Below are positions 26,159 to 36,186 of a stretch of 64,000 bases of DNA, one piece after another. Source of the DNA: Leifsonia tongyongensis (GTDB lineage Bacteria; Actinomycetota; Actinomycetes; Actinomycetales; Microbacteriaceae); assembly GCF_010686705.1 (NCBI RefSeq), contig NZ_JAAGWY010000002.1, positions 954,001-1,018,000 of the forward strand. Direction: 5' to 3'. The position numbers were made by a program, and so were the translations under genes. The notes beneath the pieces are model-generated. The model made no database searches, was not told where the DNA came from, and saw only the letters and a list, made by a program, of their open reading frames with translations. Position 1 is the stretch's first letter. Each line of letters starts with the position of its first letter.

Positions 26159-28360
26159 TCACCCTTTCCCCAAGAACTCCCGCTCCTGCGCATCCAGCCG
26201 CCGAGCGAGCGCGTCAGCGAGCGCCGGATGTCCGGCCAGCCCACCGGGCGACTCGAGGACTCCCTGGGCGGCGGCGCGCGCATCCGCGATCAGTGTCCCG
26301 TCTTTCGCGACCCTCAGCAGCCGGAGCGAGGACCGTCCGCCGGACTGCCTGCTGCCGAGCACGTCGCCCTCCTGGCGCAGTTCGAGGTCGATCGTGGCGA
26401 GTTCGAAGCCGTCGAGTGTCGCGGCGACAGCGTCGACCCGTTCCCGCGCTAGGCTGCCCTGCTCCGCGTTGGTCACGAACAGGCACAGACCGGGAACGCC
26501 GCCGCGGCCGACCCTGCCTCTCAGCTGGTGGAGCTGCGACACCCCGAACCGGTCGGCGTCGAGGATCACCATCGCCGATGCGTTCGGCACATCGACGCCG
26601 ACCTCGATGACCGTCGTCGCCACGATCAGGTCGAGCCTGCCGTCGGCGAAGGCCCGCATGATCTCGTCCTTGGCGTCTCCGGGGAGCCTGCCGTGCAACA
26701 CGCCGATCCGCGATTCCGCGAACAGCGGGTCGGCCCGGACCTGCGCGGCGATGCTCTCGACGGATGCCGTGGGGGCAGGCGCCCCCGAACCCGTGTCCTC
26801 GTCTTCGAGACCTTCGCCGTCGTCCTCCGCTTCCTTGCCCGAGATCGCCGGGCAGACCACGAACACCTGGCGCCCTTTCGCGATCTCCTCGGCGGCGCGT
26901 TCCCAGATCCGGCGCTCCCATCCCGGCCGGTCCGCCAGCGGCACGACGAAGCTCTCGATCCCCTGCCGGCCCGCGGGAAGCTCGGCGATGGTCGACACGT
27001 CGAGATCGCCGAAGACGGTCATTGCCACGGTGCGCGGGATCGGCGTGGCGGTGAGCACGAGCACGTGCGGTGGTGCGCCCGCCTTGAGCCGCAGCGCCTC
27101 GCGCTGTTCGACGCCGAACCGGTGCTGCTCGTCGACGACGACGAGGCCGAGGTCGAAGAAGGTCACGGCATCGCCCATCAGGGCGTGGGTTCCGACCACG
27201 ATCCGTGACTGGCCGGAGACGGTCCGCAGCAGTGCCTTCTTGCGTTCCGCCGTGGCGAGCTGGCCGGTGAGCAGGGTCGGCATGAGCTCTGCGGCGAGGT
27301 CGGGGCCGAGCACTTTCACGATCGACCGGAGGTGCTGTACCGCCAGCACCTCGGTCGGGGCGAGAAGGGCGGACTGGCCGCCCGAATCGGCGACGGCCAG
27401 CATCGCTCTCAGTGCAACCAGGGTCTTGCCGCTGCCGACTTCACCCTGCACGAGGCGGTTCATCGGAGCATCCTGTGCGATGTCGGAGGCGATCGCCTCG
27501 CCGACCGTGGTCTGGTCGCCCGTCAGCGCGAACGGCAGGGCCGCGTCGAATCGTTCGAGGAAACCGCCGGCGACCGGCCTCCTCGGGTCGGCGTGCTGCT
27601 CCCGGGCCGTCGCACGCTGCTGCAGCAGCGCGGCCTGAAGGACGAAGGCCTCCTGGAATCTCAGGGCGTCGCGGGCCCGCTGCCAGTGCGCATCCTTCTC
27701 CGGGCGGTGGATGAGCTCAAGCGCCTCACGGAACGGCAGCAGCCCTCGCTCCAGCACCAGTTCGTCCGGCACAGGGTCGGGCACGTCCCCCAGCCCGTCG
27801 AGCACGAGGCCTACGGCCTTCTGGACCTGCCAGCTGGCCACCGTGCCCGTCGCCGGGTAGATGGGTATCGGTGTCTCGGCCCACGAACGCGCGGTCGCCG
27901 CGTCCGCTCCCCCTGCATCCGCCTCGAACAGCTCGTAGTCCGGATGCGCCAGCTGCAGCGCCCCCTTGTAGTCGGACACCTTGCCGGCGAAGATCCCCCG
28001 GACGCCGGGATGGAGTTCACGGGCGCGCCACGCCTGATTGAAGAACGTGAGGGTCAGGATGCCCTTGCCGTCGGAGATGCGCACCTCGAGGATGGATCCG
28101 CGCCGCGCCCGCATCGGCCTCTCGCGCACCTCCAGGACCTCGGCGACGATCGTCACGTTCTCGTCGACGGGGAGCTGGGTCAGCGCCGTCAGCTCACCGC
28201 GGCGCGCGTACCGCCGCGGGTAATGGCTCAGCAGGTCTCCGACGGTGTCCATGCCGAAGGCCTTCGCGAAGGCGTTCGAGGTGCGGCCGCCGAGCACGCC
28301 GGAGAGCCGGGTGTCGAGCGACAGCACACCGTCGACGGCTGCGACCGGTGTTCCGCTCAT
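26159..28360 (-). CDS. recG: ATP-dependent DNA helicase RecG
   Basis: A 733-residue branch-migration helicase that remodels stalled forks and Holliday junctions. It has the N-terminal wedge/OB region (KVSDYKGALQLAHPDYE), Walker A GEVGSGKT, motif II DEQH in VVVDEQHRFGV, TATPIPRT, and QLHQLRGRVGRG. The insertion EDDGEGLEDEDTGSGA in the helicase domain is a flexible acidic loop. Its stop is 1 bp from the palindromic element pair. Confidence 0.97.
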   Translation of the reverse strand: MSGTPVAAVDGVLSLDTRLSGVLGGRTSNAFAKAFGMDTVGDLLSHYPRRYARRGELTALTQLPVDENVTIVAEVLEVRERPMRARRGSILEVRISDGKGILTLTFFNQAWRARELHPGVRGIFAGKVSDYKGALQLAHPDYELFEADAGGADAATARSWAETPIPIYPATGTVASWQVQKAVGLVLDGLGDVPDPVPDELVLERGLLPFREALELIHRPEKDAHWQRARDALRFQEAFVLQAALLQQRATAREQHADPRRPVAGGFLERFDAALPFALTGDQTTVGEAIASDIAQDAPMNRLVQGEVGSGKTLVALRAMLAVADSGGQSALLAPTEVLAVQHLRSIVKVLGPDLAAELMPTLLTGQLATAERKKALLRTVSGQSRIVVGTHALMGDAVTFFDLGLVVVDEQHRFGVEQREALRLKAGAPPHVLVLTATPIPRTVAMTVFGDLDVSTIAELPAGRQGIESFVVPLADRPGWERRIWERAAEEIAKGRQVFVVCPAISGKEAEDDGEGLEDEDTGSGAPAPTASVESIAAQVRADPLFAESRIGVLHGRLPGDAKDEIMRAFADGRLDLIVATTVIEVGVDVPNASAMVILDADRFGVSQLHQLRGRVGRGGVPGLCLFVTNAEQGSLARERVDAVAATLDGFELATIDLELRQEGDVLGSRQSGGRSSLRLLRVAKDGTLIADARAAAQGVLESPGGLAGHPALADALARRLDAQEREFLGKG

Positions 28361-29100
28361 TCTTCGATCGTACGGGTCGCCTCCGTCAAAGCGGCGATCT
28401 CGGCGGCGACATCGGGATCGTCCGGCCGCTCGGCCGCCAGGCGTCTCTGGATGGCGAGCGCCTCGACATCCCTGCCGAGCTCACGCAGGCAGCGTGCGAC
28501 CGTCCACTCGCCCATGAAGCGCTGGTCGCTCGTCCCGTAGTCGCGGGCGGCCACCAGCGCCGCAGCGAACTCCTCGAGCGCCGTCGCCGCGTGGCCGGCG
28601 TCGAAATGGTGCCAGCCCAGGTTGTTGTGAAGGGCGATCTGCCACCGTTGGGTCCGATGATCGTCGATGTGGTGCAATTCGACGAGCGCCAGCCTCGTCC
28701 AGTGATCCTCCTTGCCCGGGTCGGACAGGGCGAGCATGTGCATGGCGTCGACCGCCAGGTACGGCGAATCCGCTTCGCGGGCCCACTCGAGCGCTGCCAG
28801 GAAGAGCGGCACCGCGTCGGCCGGGTCGCCGGAAGAGAGGCGGATCCGCCCCCGCTCGAGGTCGACGCGCGTAGCGACGAGGGGGCCGAATCGCGGGATG
28901 CCCTCGAGGACGACCTCGGCCTCGTCGTAACGCCCCTGAAGGCCGAGCGCCCGGGCACGCTGGGTGGCGAGCTCCGCACGGACGGCATCACCGCGGGTCT
29001 CGGCCTCCTCGGCCGCGCGGAACCGGCGCTCCGACTCGGCCGCATCGCCGTGGTCCCAGAGCTCGTCGAGCTCGGCCTGGCCGAGACGCGCATCCGTCAC
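28357..29100 (-). CDS. Tetratricopeptide-like protein of unknown function
   Basis: I chose the GTG at 29100, which leaves 49 bp to the divergent rsmD; longer in-frame starts would run into rsmD. The 247-residue, helix-rich protein has repeated ALA/LEE-type helical pairs, such as DEAEVVLEGIPRFGP, DAVPLFLAALEWARE and TALEEFAAALVAARD, which fit TPR-like repeats. Soluble, no signal peptide. Its stop overlaps the recG start by 4 bp (ATGA). The partner or role is unknown. Confidence 0.75.
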   Translation of the reverse strand: MTDARLGQAELDELWDHGDAAESERRFRAAEEAETRGDAVRAELATQRARALGLQGRYDEAEVVLEGIPRFGPLVATRVDLERGRIRLSSGDPADAVPLFLAALEWAREADSPYLAVDAMHMLALSDPGKEDHWTRLALVELHHIDDHRTQRWQIALHNNLGWHHFDAGHAATALEEFAAALVAARDYGTSDQRFMGEWTVARCLRELGRDVEALAIQRRLAAERPDDPDVAAEIAALTEATRTIEE

Positions 29101-29149
29101 ACACCCATCATCGCTCGCGATCGCACCCCGCCGATAGGCTCTAGGCACC

Positions 29150-29743
29150 ATGACACGCATTGTCGCCGGATTCGCCGGGTCGCTCGGGCTCCAGGTCCCG
29201 AAATCCGGCACACGCCCCACCAGCGACCGGGTGCGTGAGGCGATCTTCTCAGCGCTCGAATCGCGCGACGCGATTCGCTACGCCCGCGTGCTTGATCTCT
29301 TCGCCGGCTCCGGCGCGCTCGGCCTCGAGGCAGCCAGCCGCGGTGCGTCGACGGTGACCCTCGTCGAACGCGGCAGCGCGGCTGCGGCGATCTGTCGCCG
29401 AAATGCCGCTGCGGTCCTGCAGGCGGCGCCGGCGGCGGCGAAACCCACGATCGACGTGGCGGCGACCACCGTGCAGTCGTTCCTCGCCGCATCCACCGCC
29501 GAATTCGATCTCGTCTTCGTCGACCCGCCTTACGAGCTCTCCGACGACGAACTGGTCCATGCCCTGAAGACGCTCGAACCGCGGCTGTCGGCAGAGGCGA
29601 TCGTGTGCGTCGAACGCAGTACGCGCTCCGGAGAACCGGACTGGCCCGCCGGCCTCCTGCTCGACCGGCGCAAGGACTACGGCGAGACCGCCGTCTGGTG
29701 GCTCAGCGTGGATCAGCCGCTCCGACCATCCCAGCCGACGTAA
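29150..29743 (+). CDS. rsmD: 16S rRNA (guanine966-N2)-methyltransferase RsmD
   Basis: A 197-residue SAM-dependent methyltransferase. SAM motif I is VLDLFAGSGALGLEAASRGA (about residue 44), and the catalytic (D/N)PPY motif is DPPYEL near residue 124. TRIVAGFAGSLGLQVP is the RsmD family start. Its end overlaps the end of thiL by 31 bp in convergent orientation. Confidence 0.93.
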   Translation: MTRIVAGFAGSLGLQVPKSGTRPTSDRVREAIFSALESRDAIRYARVLDLFAGSGALGLEAASRGASTVTLVERGSAAAAICRRNAAAVLQAAPAAAKPTIDVAATTVQSFLAASTAEFDLVFVDPPYELSDDELVHALKTLEPRLSAEAIVCVERSTRSGEPDWPAGLLLDRRKDYGETAVWWLSVDQPLRPSQPT

Positions 29744-30717
29744 GGATCCCATCCTCCGAGCTCGTCGTACGGGCGGCCGTCGACGAGGACGCCGGTTCCC
29801 TCCACGACCGAGCCGATGTGGCGGAACCCACCAGGCAGCTCGGTTCCCGGTGCGAAGACCGCCAGCAGGCTGTGGTCCTCGCCACTGGCGAGCGCCGCGA
29901 GAGGATCGGCGCCGAGAGCCGAGGAGTCGATGTCGATAGCGACGCCGCTGGCCTCGGCGACACGGCGAGCGTCGAGCGCGAGTCCATCGCTCAGGTCGAG
30001 CATCGCGGTCGCCCCGGCCCGCGCCGCGAGTGGGCCGTCCGAGATCGGCGGATGCGGTCGCAGCTGCGCGAGGACGACCTCGGCGTGATCGCGCCTCAGC
30101 TCTGCCGCTCGCTCCGGGCTTGGCCGACCCTGCGCATCCACGCCCGCCTCGAACAGCAGCCGGAGCCCGACGCCCGCGGCCCCCAACGGACCCGAGACGG
30201 CGACGACGTCGCCGGGCCGTGCGCCACTGCGGAGGACGGGCGCCCGCCCTTCGAGGTCGCCGAACGCGGTGACGGCGATCGTGAACGTCGCCGACACCGA
30301 CAGGTCGCCGCCGACGACGCCGCAGCCCGGAGCCAGCTCGGCGCAGGCCTCGCGCAGGCCGTCCGCGATGGCCTCCAGCTCTGTGACACGTGTCGTTGCC
30401 GGCGCCGCGATGGCGACCACCAGCGCGGTGGGCACGGCACCCATCGCCGCGATATCCGACAGGTTCGTCGCCGCGGCCTTCCAGCCCAGGTCGTACGGAG
30501 CCGACCATCCCCAGCGGAAGTCGGGACCGTGCACCATCATGTCGGTCGTCACCACGTATCGGCCGTCCGGCGCGGCGAGGACAGCGGCGTCGTCGCCGGG
30601 GCCGATCACCGTGACGGACGACTCGGGCAGTCGAGGGAAGATCCGGCGCAGCGCCTCCCGCTCGTGCACCGACCCGAGCGTGTCGTCGTCGGTCTCCGGG
30701 CTGTCAGCCATCGTCAT
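29713..30717 (-). CDS. thiL: Thiamine-monophosphate kinase
   Basis: Phosphorylates thiamine monophosphate to the active diphosphate. The 334-residue protein has the PurM/ThiL fold: VIGPGDDAAVL (residues about 38-48), TTDMMVHGPDFRW, AATNLSDIAAMGA and GGDLSVSATFTIAVTAFG, plus LDLSDGLALDARRVAEASG near residue 220. Convergent with rsmD and divergent from the DUF3515 gene 24 bp away. Confidence 0.95.
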   Translation of the reverse strand: MTMADSPETDDDTLGSVHEREALRRIFPRLPESSVTVIGPGDDAAVLAAPDGRYVVTTDMMVHGPDFRWGWSAPYDLGWKAAATNLSDIAAMGAVPTALVVAIAAPATTRVTELEAIADGLREACAELAPGCGVVGGDLSVSATFTIAVTAFGDLEGRAPVLRSGARPGDVVAVSGPLGAAGVGLRLLFEAGVDAQGRPSPERAAELRRDHAEVVLAQLRPHPPISDGPLAARAGATAMLDLSDGLALDARRVAEASGVAIDIDSSALGADPLAALASGEDHSLLAVFAPGTELPGGFRHIGSVVEGTGVLVDGRPYDELGGWDPYVGWDGRSG

Positions 30718-30741
30718 GCATCAAACGGTAGCCTGAATGCG

Positions 30742-31254
30742 ATGTCACTTCGTCCCGCCGCCCTGCTCGCGGTCATCCTCGCCGGCGCAGGGCTGGCACT
30801 TACGGGATGCACACCGATCGTCTCCCTCGACCCCGCGGCCCAGGCCAACGATCCCGGATGCGCGGAGATCTCCGTTCGGCTGCCCGACACCGTGGCGGGC
30901 GAACAGAAGCGCGAGACGGATGCGCAGGCGACAGGAGCCTGGGGCGACCCGGCCGTCGTCCTCCTCCGCTGCGGCGTCCCGCCGATCGGGCCGACCACGA
31001 AGCCGTGCGTCACCGTGAACGGCATCGACTGGGTGCTCATGACGGACCCCGCGGCAAAGTCGATCGTTTACCAGACCTTCGGCCGGACCCCTGCGACCGA
31101 GGTCATCATCGATCACGTGCACGGCGTCTCCGACTCGAGCGTCCTCCCGGAGTTCGCGAGCGCGATCGCCACCATCAAACAGACGCAGAAATGCCTGGAC
31201 ACCCTCGACACCGGGACGTCCGGCGCGACTCCCAGCCCTTCTCCTTCGAAGTAG
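30742..31254 (+). CDS. DUF3515-family lipoprotein
   Basis: A 170-residue exported protein with lipobox LTGC (Cys23). It has the DUF3515 features: DPGCAEISVRLPDTVAG, then AWGDPAVVLLRCGVPPIGPTT and the closing Ser/Thr/Pro tail. The family is actinobacterial, has no assigned function, and commonly lies between ddl and thiL, as here. It is convergent with ddl, 7 bp apart. Confidence 0.88.
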   Translation: MSLRPAALLAVILAGAGLALTGCTPIVSLDPAAQANDPGCAEISVRLPDTVAGEQKRETDAQATGAWGDPAVVLLRCGVPPIGPTTKPCVTVNGIDWVLMTDPAAKSIVYQTFGRTPATEVIIDHVHGVSDSSVLPEFASAIATIKQTQKCLDTLDTGTSGATPSPSPSK

Positions 31255-31261
31255 GAGGGCC

Positions 31262-32359
31262 TCAGGCTGCCGCGCGGGCGAGCGCCACGGCGATCAGTTC
31301 GTCGATCAGCGCCGGGTAGCTGAGCCCCGACTCCTGCCAGCACCGCGGGAACATCGAGATCGGGGTGAAGCCGGGCATCGTGTTGATCTCGTTGACCACG
31401 AAACCGTCTGCGGTCAGGAAGAAATCGACGCGCGCCAGCCCTTCCCCGCCGATCGCGTCGAACGCTCGGATCGCGAGATCCTGCATCGTCGCGAGTTCGC
31501 CGGCGCTCAGCTCGGCCGGGCACACCAGCTCGACCCCCGGAGCATCAAGATATTTCGCGGCGAAGTCGTAGAACTCGCGGCCGGTCATCACGATCTCGCC
31601 GGCGACGGATGCGCGGGTCGGCTGACCCGGACGGCCGCCCAGCACCGCGACCTCGACCTCCCGCCCGACCAGGCCGGACTCGACGAGGACCTTGTCGTCT
31701 TCCGCGAAACCCGTTGCGAGGGCCTCGTCGAGCATCGAGAGATCGGAGACCTTGCTGACGCCGACACTCGACCCCGCGCGTGCGGGCTTTACGAACACCG
31801 GCACCGCGAGCTCTGCGGCCCGGGCGCGCACCGCAGCCGGATCGGTCGACCACTCATAGGCCGAGATCGTCACCCACGGCGCGACGGGGATGCCTGCGTG
31901 CTGCAACACCGTCTTGGTGAAGTGCTTGTCCATGCCGAGTGCGCTCGCGAGCACACCGCTTCCGACGTACGGAAGGTCGACGAGTTCGAGCATCCCCTGG
32001 ATGGTTCCGTCCTCACCCCACGGGCCGTGGAGGATCGGGAAGACGAGGTCGACATCGCCCAGCGAACGGACGGCGCCGTCGGCCGCAGTGACGGTGAGTT
32101 CGCGGGTCACCGCGCTCTCCGGCCAGTGCACGCGCGTGGCGTTGTCGGGCACCACGGGCATCGCCTCGGGGTTCAGCGCGAAGAATGCCGCGTCGTCGGG
32201 CTGGAGGGTGAAGGCACCCTCCTTGGTGATGCCCACCGGGATGACGTCGTACCGCTCGCGATCAATCGCGTCGAGCACTCCCGCCGCCGTCGCGCAGCTG
32301 ATCGAATGCTCGCTTGATCGACCCCCAAACAGAAGAGCGACTACGAGTTTGTCCGTCAT
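31262..32359 (-). CDS. ddl: D-alanine-D-alanine ligase
   Basis: ATP-grasp ligase that makes D-Ala-D-Ala for peptidoglycan. I chose the ATG at 32359 (MTDKLVVALLFGGRSSEHSI) because AAAGGA lies just upstream and the family begins there. The 365-residue product has the HGPWGEDGTIQGMLE motif (about residue 95), FVKPARAGSSVGVSKV and ARVDFFL/NEINTMPGFT metal-site regions. Its first 98 bp overlap the 3' end of gpsA in another frame. Confidence 0.95.
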   Translation of the reverse strand: MTDKLVVALLFGGRSSEHSISCATAAGVLDAIDRERYDVIPVGITKEGAFTLQPDDAAFFALNPEAMPVVPDNATRVHWPESAVTRELTVTAADGAVRSLGDVDLVFPILHGPWGEDGTIQGMLELVDLPYVGSGVLASALGMDKHFTKTVLQHAGIPVAPWVTISAYEWSTDPAAVRARAAELAVPVFVKPARAGSSVGVSKVSDLSMLDEALATGFAEDDKVLVESGLVGREVEVAVLGGRPGQPTRASVAGEIVMTGREFYDFAAKYLDAPGVELVCPAELSAGELATMQDLAIRAFDAIGGEGLARVDFFLTADGFVVNEINTMPGFTPISMFPRCWQESGLSYPALIDELIAVALARAAA

Positions 32360-33398
32360 CCGTGGTCCTTTCACCCTGGGGTTCGTCCGAATCCGTGGTG
32401 AGATGCGGCGCGATGTCTTTCGGTTCGAGCGTACCGGCGAGCACCTGGCTCACCTGCCGCACGATCGGCATCTCGACGCCGCGCGCCTCCGCCAGCTTCA
32501 GGATGGGCGCGACCGACGCGAGGCCCTCCGCCGTCTGGTTCATCTGCTTGACGACGTCGGCGAAGCTGTAGCCCTGGCCGAGCAGTCTTCCCGCGGTGTT
32601 GTTCCGCGAAAGCGAGGACTCGCATGTCGCGATGAGGTCGCCGAGACCGGCGAGCCCGGAAAGCGTCTCCGGATGCGCGCCGTAGGCGACAGCGAAGTCG
32701 GTCATCTCGACCAGTCCCCGCGTGATGATCGAGGCTTTCGTGTTCTCGCCGTAGCCCACGCCGTCGACGATGCCGATCGCGACGGCGATCAGGTTCTTGA
32801 GCACACCGCCGAACTCCGTGCCGATGACGTCGGTGTTCACGAAGCTCCGGAAGTAGCGGTTCGTCGCCGCCATGGCGACAGCCTGAGCGGTCTCGAGGCT
32901 CGCCGACGAGACGACAGCCGCCGTCGGCTGCTCCTTGGCGATCTCGAGGGCGAGGTTCGGCCCGGAGGCGACGGCGATGAGACTCTCGTCGATCGGGAGG
33001 CCCTGGGCGATGACCTCGCTCATGCGAAGCCCCGTACCCTTCTCGACACCCTTCATGAGACTCACGACAACGGTCGTCGGCCCGAGGTGCGGGGCGATTG
33101 CGGCCAGATTGTCCCGCAGCGTCTGGCTGGGAATCGAGATGTACACGTGCTCGGCGCCCGTCAGCGCCTCAGCGAGCCGCGACGTCGACCGCAGGTTGCG
33201 CGGCAGGTTGATGCCGGGAAGGTAGTCGCTGTTGCGGCGGCCTTCCGTGATCTCACGGGCCAGTTCGGGACGCCGCGCCCACAGGACGACGTCAGCGCCG
33301 CCGTCGGCGAGGATCTTGGCGAACGTGGTGCCCCAGCTTCCTGCGCCGAGGACGGCCACACGACGGGGAGGAACGACCTTCTTATCGCTAGCCTTCAA
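32262..33398 (-). CDS. gpsA: NAD(P)H-dependent glycerol-3-phosphate dehydrogenase
   Basis: Makes sn-glycerol-3-phosphate for phospholipids. I chose the TTG at 33398 because AGAAGGAGA lies about 9 nt upstream; a GTG at 33359 is the alternative. The 378-residue form has Rossmann motif VLGAGSWGTTFAKIL, SLMKGVEKGTGLRMSE, the substrate-site GVLKNLIAVAIGIVDG and catalytic Lys region. After the usual end (near PHLTTDSDEP) a polar tail of about 38 residues runs into ddl. The start overlaps plsC by 11 bp. Confidence 0.93.
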   Translation of the reverse strand: MKASDKKVVPPRRVAVLGAGSWGTTFAKILADGGADVVLWARRPELAREITEGRRNSDYLPGINLPRNLRSTSRLAEALTGAEHVYISIPSQTLRDNLAAIAPHLGPTTVVVSLMKGVEKGTGLRMSEVIAQGLPIDESLIAVASGPNLALEIAKEQPTAAVVSSASLETAQAVAMAATNRYFRSFVNTDVIGTEFGGVLKNLIAVAIGIVDGVGYGENTKASIITRGLVEMTDFAVAYGAHPETLSGLAGLGDLIATCESSLSRNNTAGRLLGQGYSFADVVKQMNQTAEGLASVAPILKLAEARGVEMPIVRQVSQVLAGTLEPKDIAPHLTTDSDEPQGERTTDDGQTRSRSSVWGSIKRAFDQLRDGGGSARRD

Positions 33399-34209
33399 AG
33401 CGGCCGGTCTCCTTCTGGTCGTGTTCGGCGGGGTTCCAGCGTTCGGCCGGAGGATTCTCACCACGCAGGTCGGCGAGCAGTTCGGTGATGCTGTCCATGA
33501 TCACCGTCGTCGCCTCGTTGAGCGTGGCCGCGTCGAGATTGCGACCGCGGAAGGCCGAGAGGTCGACCGGGTCGCCGATCTTGACGGCGATCTTCTTGGG
33601 CGGGAAGAAGCTGATCTTCTTCGAATAGCGCGCCATGACCTGCTGGGTTCCCCAGTGGGCGACGGGGATCACCGGGATGTCGTGCTCGAGCGCCATCCGG
33701 GCTGCGCCGGTCTTGCCGCGCATGGGCCACAGATCGGGGTCGCGGGTGAGCGAACCCTCCGGGTAGATGATGACCACGCCGCCGGAGTCGACCAGCTTCT
33801 CCGCCGCGACGAGGGAGGCGTTGCCACGCGCGTTGCTGCGTTCGACCGGGATCTGCCCCGACTTCCGCAGGAACCACCCGACGACGGGCACGTTGAAAAG
33901 GCTTCCCTTCGCGAGGAAGCGCGGCACACGGCCGAGCTTCCAGGTCACCGCGCCGATCATCACCGGGTCGATCTCGCTGTAATGGTTCGGCGCGACGATG
34001 AAGGCGCCGGTGCGCGGGAACTTCTCGCGGTCGGTGATCGTGAAACGTGCCATGAGCCCGACGATCGGAAGGATCAGCGCGGCGAGCACCCAGAAGATCG
34101 ACGGCCGGGACCGTTCCGATCGCGGCTGCCTGGCCGGTTTGGCGGGCGCTGACGGCGGGGTGGACGGCGGTTGGGCGGCAGGCTTCTGCTCTGAAGACGG
34201 TTCGGGCAC
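33388..34209 (-). CDS. plsC: 1-acyl-sn-glycerol-3-phosphate acyltransferase (PlsC family)
   Basis: A 273-residue membrane acyltransferase of phosphatidic acid synthesis. It has the catalytic HX4D motif in APNHYSEIDPVM (about residue 90) and the glycerophosphate-binding YPEGSLTRD near residue 150. A Pro/Ala-rich N-terminal stretch of about 35 residues precedes one hydrophobic helix. GTG start, 7 bp after murA and overlapping gpsA, which makes its substrate backbone. Confidence 0.93.
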   Translation of the reverse strand: MPEPSSEQKPAAQPPSTPPSAPAKPARQPRSERSRPSIFWVLAALILPIVGLMARFTITDREKFPRTGAFIVAPNHYSEIDPVMIGAVTWKLGRVPRFLAKGSLFNVPVVGWFLRKSGQIPVERSNARGNASLVAAEKLVDSGGVVIIYPEGSLTRDPDLWPMRGKTGAARMALEHDIPVIPVAHWGTQQVMARYSKKISFFPPKKIAVKIGDPVDLSAFRGRNLDAATLNEATTVIMDSITELLADLRGENPPAERWNPAEHDQKETGRFEG

Positions 34210-34216
34210 GAACCTA

Positions 34217-35587
34217 TTATCCTTCGAGAACGAAGTCGGCCCCCAGCAGCTCGAGCTTGGTGATGAAGTTCTCGTACCCGCGGCTGATGATTCCCACGTT
34301 GCTCACCGTCGAGGTTCCTTCGGCGCTGAGCGCCGCGACCAGGTGGCTGAAGCCGCCCCGGAGGTCGGGAACCTCGATGTCAGCGCCGTGCAGGCGCGTC
34401 GGACCGGTGATCACGGCGGAGTGGTTGAAGTTGCGCTGCCCGAAGCGGCACGGGTGACCGCCGAGGCACTCCTTGTGGATCTGGATGGTGGCGCCCATCT
34501 CGACGAGCGCGTCGACGAAGCCGAAGCGCTGCTCGTAGACCGTCTCGTGGACGATCGACACACCGTTCGCCTTGGTGAGCGCGACGACGAGAGGCTGCTG
34601 CCAGTCGGTCATGAACCCGGGATGCACGTCCGTCTCGATCACGACCGGCCGGAGTTCGCCGCCCGGGTGGTAGAAGCGGATGCCGTCGTCGTGGATCTCG
34701 AACGCGCCGCCGACCTTACGGAAGACGTTGAGGAAGGTCAGCATCTCGGGCTGGCGGGCGCCGCCGACGAAGATGTCACCGCTCGTCGCAAGGGCTGCGG
34801 CTGCCCAGCTGGCTGCCTCGTTGCGGTCGAAGAGTGCGGTGTGCGCGAAGCCGTCGAGGTGGTCGACGCCTTCGATGCGGATCACACGGTCGGTGTCGAC
34901 CGTGATGATCGCGCCCATCTTCTGCAGGATGTTGATGAGATCCATGATCTCGGGCTCGATCGCCGCACCCTTGAGCTCGGTGATCCCCTCGGCCCGGACC
35001 GCCGTGAGCAGCACCTGCTCCGTCGCACCGACGCTCGGGTACGGAAGCTCGACCTTCGCGCCGTGCAGGCCGCTCGGAGCGGTCATCCGGATGCCGCTTG
35101 GAAGCTTGTCGACGATCGCGCCGAACTTGCGCAGCACCTCGAGGTGGTAGTCGATCGGGCGGTCGCCGATACGGCAGCCGCCGAGGTCGGGGATGAACGC
35201 CTCGCCGAGACGGTGCAGCAGCGGACCGCAGAACAGGATCGGGATGCGGCTGGAACCGGCGTGCGCGTCGATGTCGGCCATGTGGGCGCTCTCGACGTTG
35301 CTCGGGTCGAGCAGCAGTTCGCCCTCGTCGGCGCCGTCGGTGACCTTGACACCGTGGATCTCGAGAAGCCCGCGCACGACGCGGACGTCGCTGATATCGG
35401 GGACATCGCGGAGCACGCTCGGGCCTTCGCCCAGCAGCGCCGCGACCATCGCCTTGGTGACGAGGTTCTTCGCACCCTTCAGTTCGATCCGTCCGCGGAG
35501 TGGGATCCCTCCGTTGATCGTGATCCGATCGCCTTTGAGTCCCACGTGCGCCCCTGCGGCTTGTGCGTCCTGAAGAAGTGAGTTCAC
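34217..35587 (-). CDS. murA: UDP-N-acetylglucosamine 1-carboxyvinyltransferase MurA
   Basis: First committed step of peptidoglycan synthesis, transferring enolpyruvate to UDP-GlcNAc. The 456-residue protein has the [10 protein letters not shown] start motif and a full inside-out barrel. The active-site loop [13 protein letters not shown] keeps the Cys (Cys115 in E. coli) that fosfomycin alkylates, so the enzyme is predicted to be fosfomycin-sensitive at the target level. GTG start overlaps the leuD stop (GTGA). Confidence 0.96.
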   Translation of the reverse strand: MNSLLQDAQAAGAHVGLKGDRITINGGIPLRGRIELKGAKNLVTKAMVAALLGEGPSVLRDVPDISDVRVVRGLLEIHGVKVTDGADEGELLLDPSNVESAHMADIDAHAGSSRIPILFCGPLLHRLGEAFIPDLGGCRIGDRPIDYHLEVLRKFGAIVDKLPSGIRMTAPSGLHGAKVELPYPSVGATEQVLLTAVRAEGITELKGAAIEPEIMDLINILQKMGAIITVDTDRVIRIEGVDHLDGFAHTALFDRNEAASWAAAALATSGDIFVGGARQPEMLTFLNVFRKVGGAFEIHDDGIRFYHPGGELRPVVIETDVHPGFMTDWQQPLVVALTKANGVSIVHETVYEQRFGFVDALVEMGATIQIHKECLGGHPCRFGQRNFNHSAVITGPTRLHGADIEVPDLRGGFSHLVAALSAEGTSTVSNVGIISRGYENFITKLELLGADFVLEG

Positions 35588-36186
35588 TGCGTTTTCACCG
35601 GTAACGTTTTGGGCCGCCAGCTCTCGCGGCGGGCTTCGAATTCTGTGATATGCGCTTCGTCACGCAGGGTCAGGCCTATGTCGTCAAGGCCTTCGAGCAA
35701 CCGCCACCTAGTGTAATCATCGATGTCGAACGAAACCGTGAGGTCACTGATGCTCGCAGTCTTGGCAACCAGATCGACCGTCGCATCTATTCCCGGGCTC
35801 GATTCGATCGCCCTCCAGAGACGCTCGGCGTCCTCCTCGCTGATCTGCCCCGTGAGAAGGCCCTGCTTGCCGGAGTTGCCGCGGAAGATGTCTCCGAAAC
35901 GCGGGCTGAGCACGGCGGTGAAACCGTAGTCGCGGAGCGCCCACACGGCGTGTTCGCGCGACGAGCCCGTGCCGAAGTCCGAACCGGCGATGAGGATCTT
36001 GCCGGCGCGGTACGGCTCCTGGTTGAGGACGAACTCCGGGTCCTGGCGCCAGGCGTAGAACAGGGCGTCGTCGAATCCCGTCTTCGTGACGCGCTTCAGG
36101 AAGACGGCAGGGATGATCTGGTCGGTGTCGACGTTCGACCGCCTCAGCGGCACGGCGACTCCGGTCAGGGTCGAGATCTTGTCCAT
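35584..36186 (-). CDS. leuD: 3-isopropylmalate dehydratase small subunit
   Basis: Second step of leucine synthesis, with LeuC. The 200-residue protein starts at the ATG at 36186, overlapping the leuC stop by one base (TGATG). LeuD motifs are [34 protein letters not shown] and [18 protein letters not shown]. Upstream in-frame codons are a shadow of leuC. Confidence 0.96.
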   Translation of the reverse strand: MDKISTLTGVAVPLRRSNVDTDQIIPAVFLKRVTKTGFDDALFYAWRQDPEFVLNQEPYRAGKILIAGSDFGTGSSREHAVWALRDYGFTAVLSPRFGDIFRGNSGKQGLLTGQISEEDAERLWRAIESSPGIDATVDLVAKTASISDLTVSFDIDDYTRWRLLEGLDDIGLTLRDEAHITEFEARRESWRPKTLPVKTQ

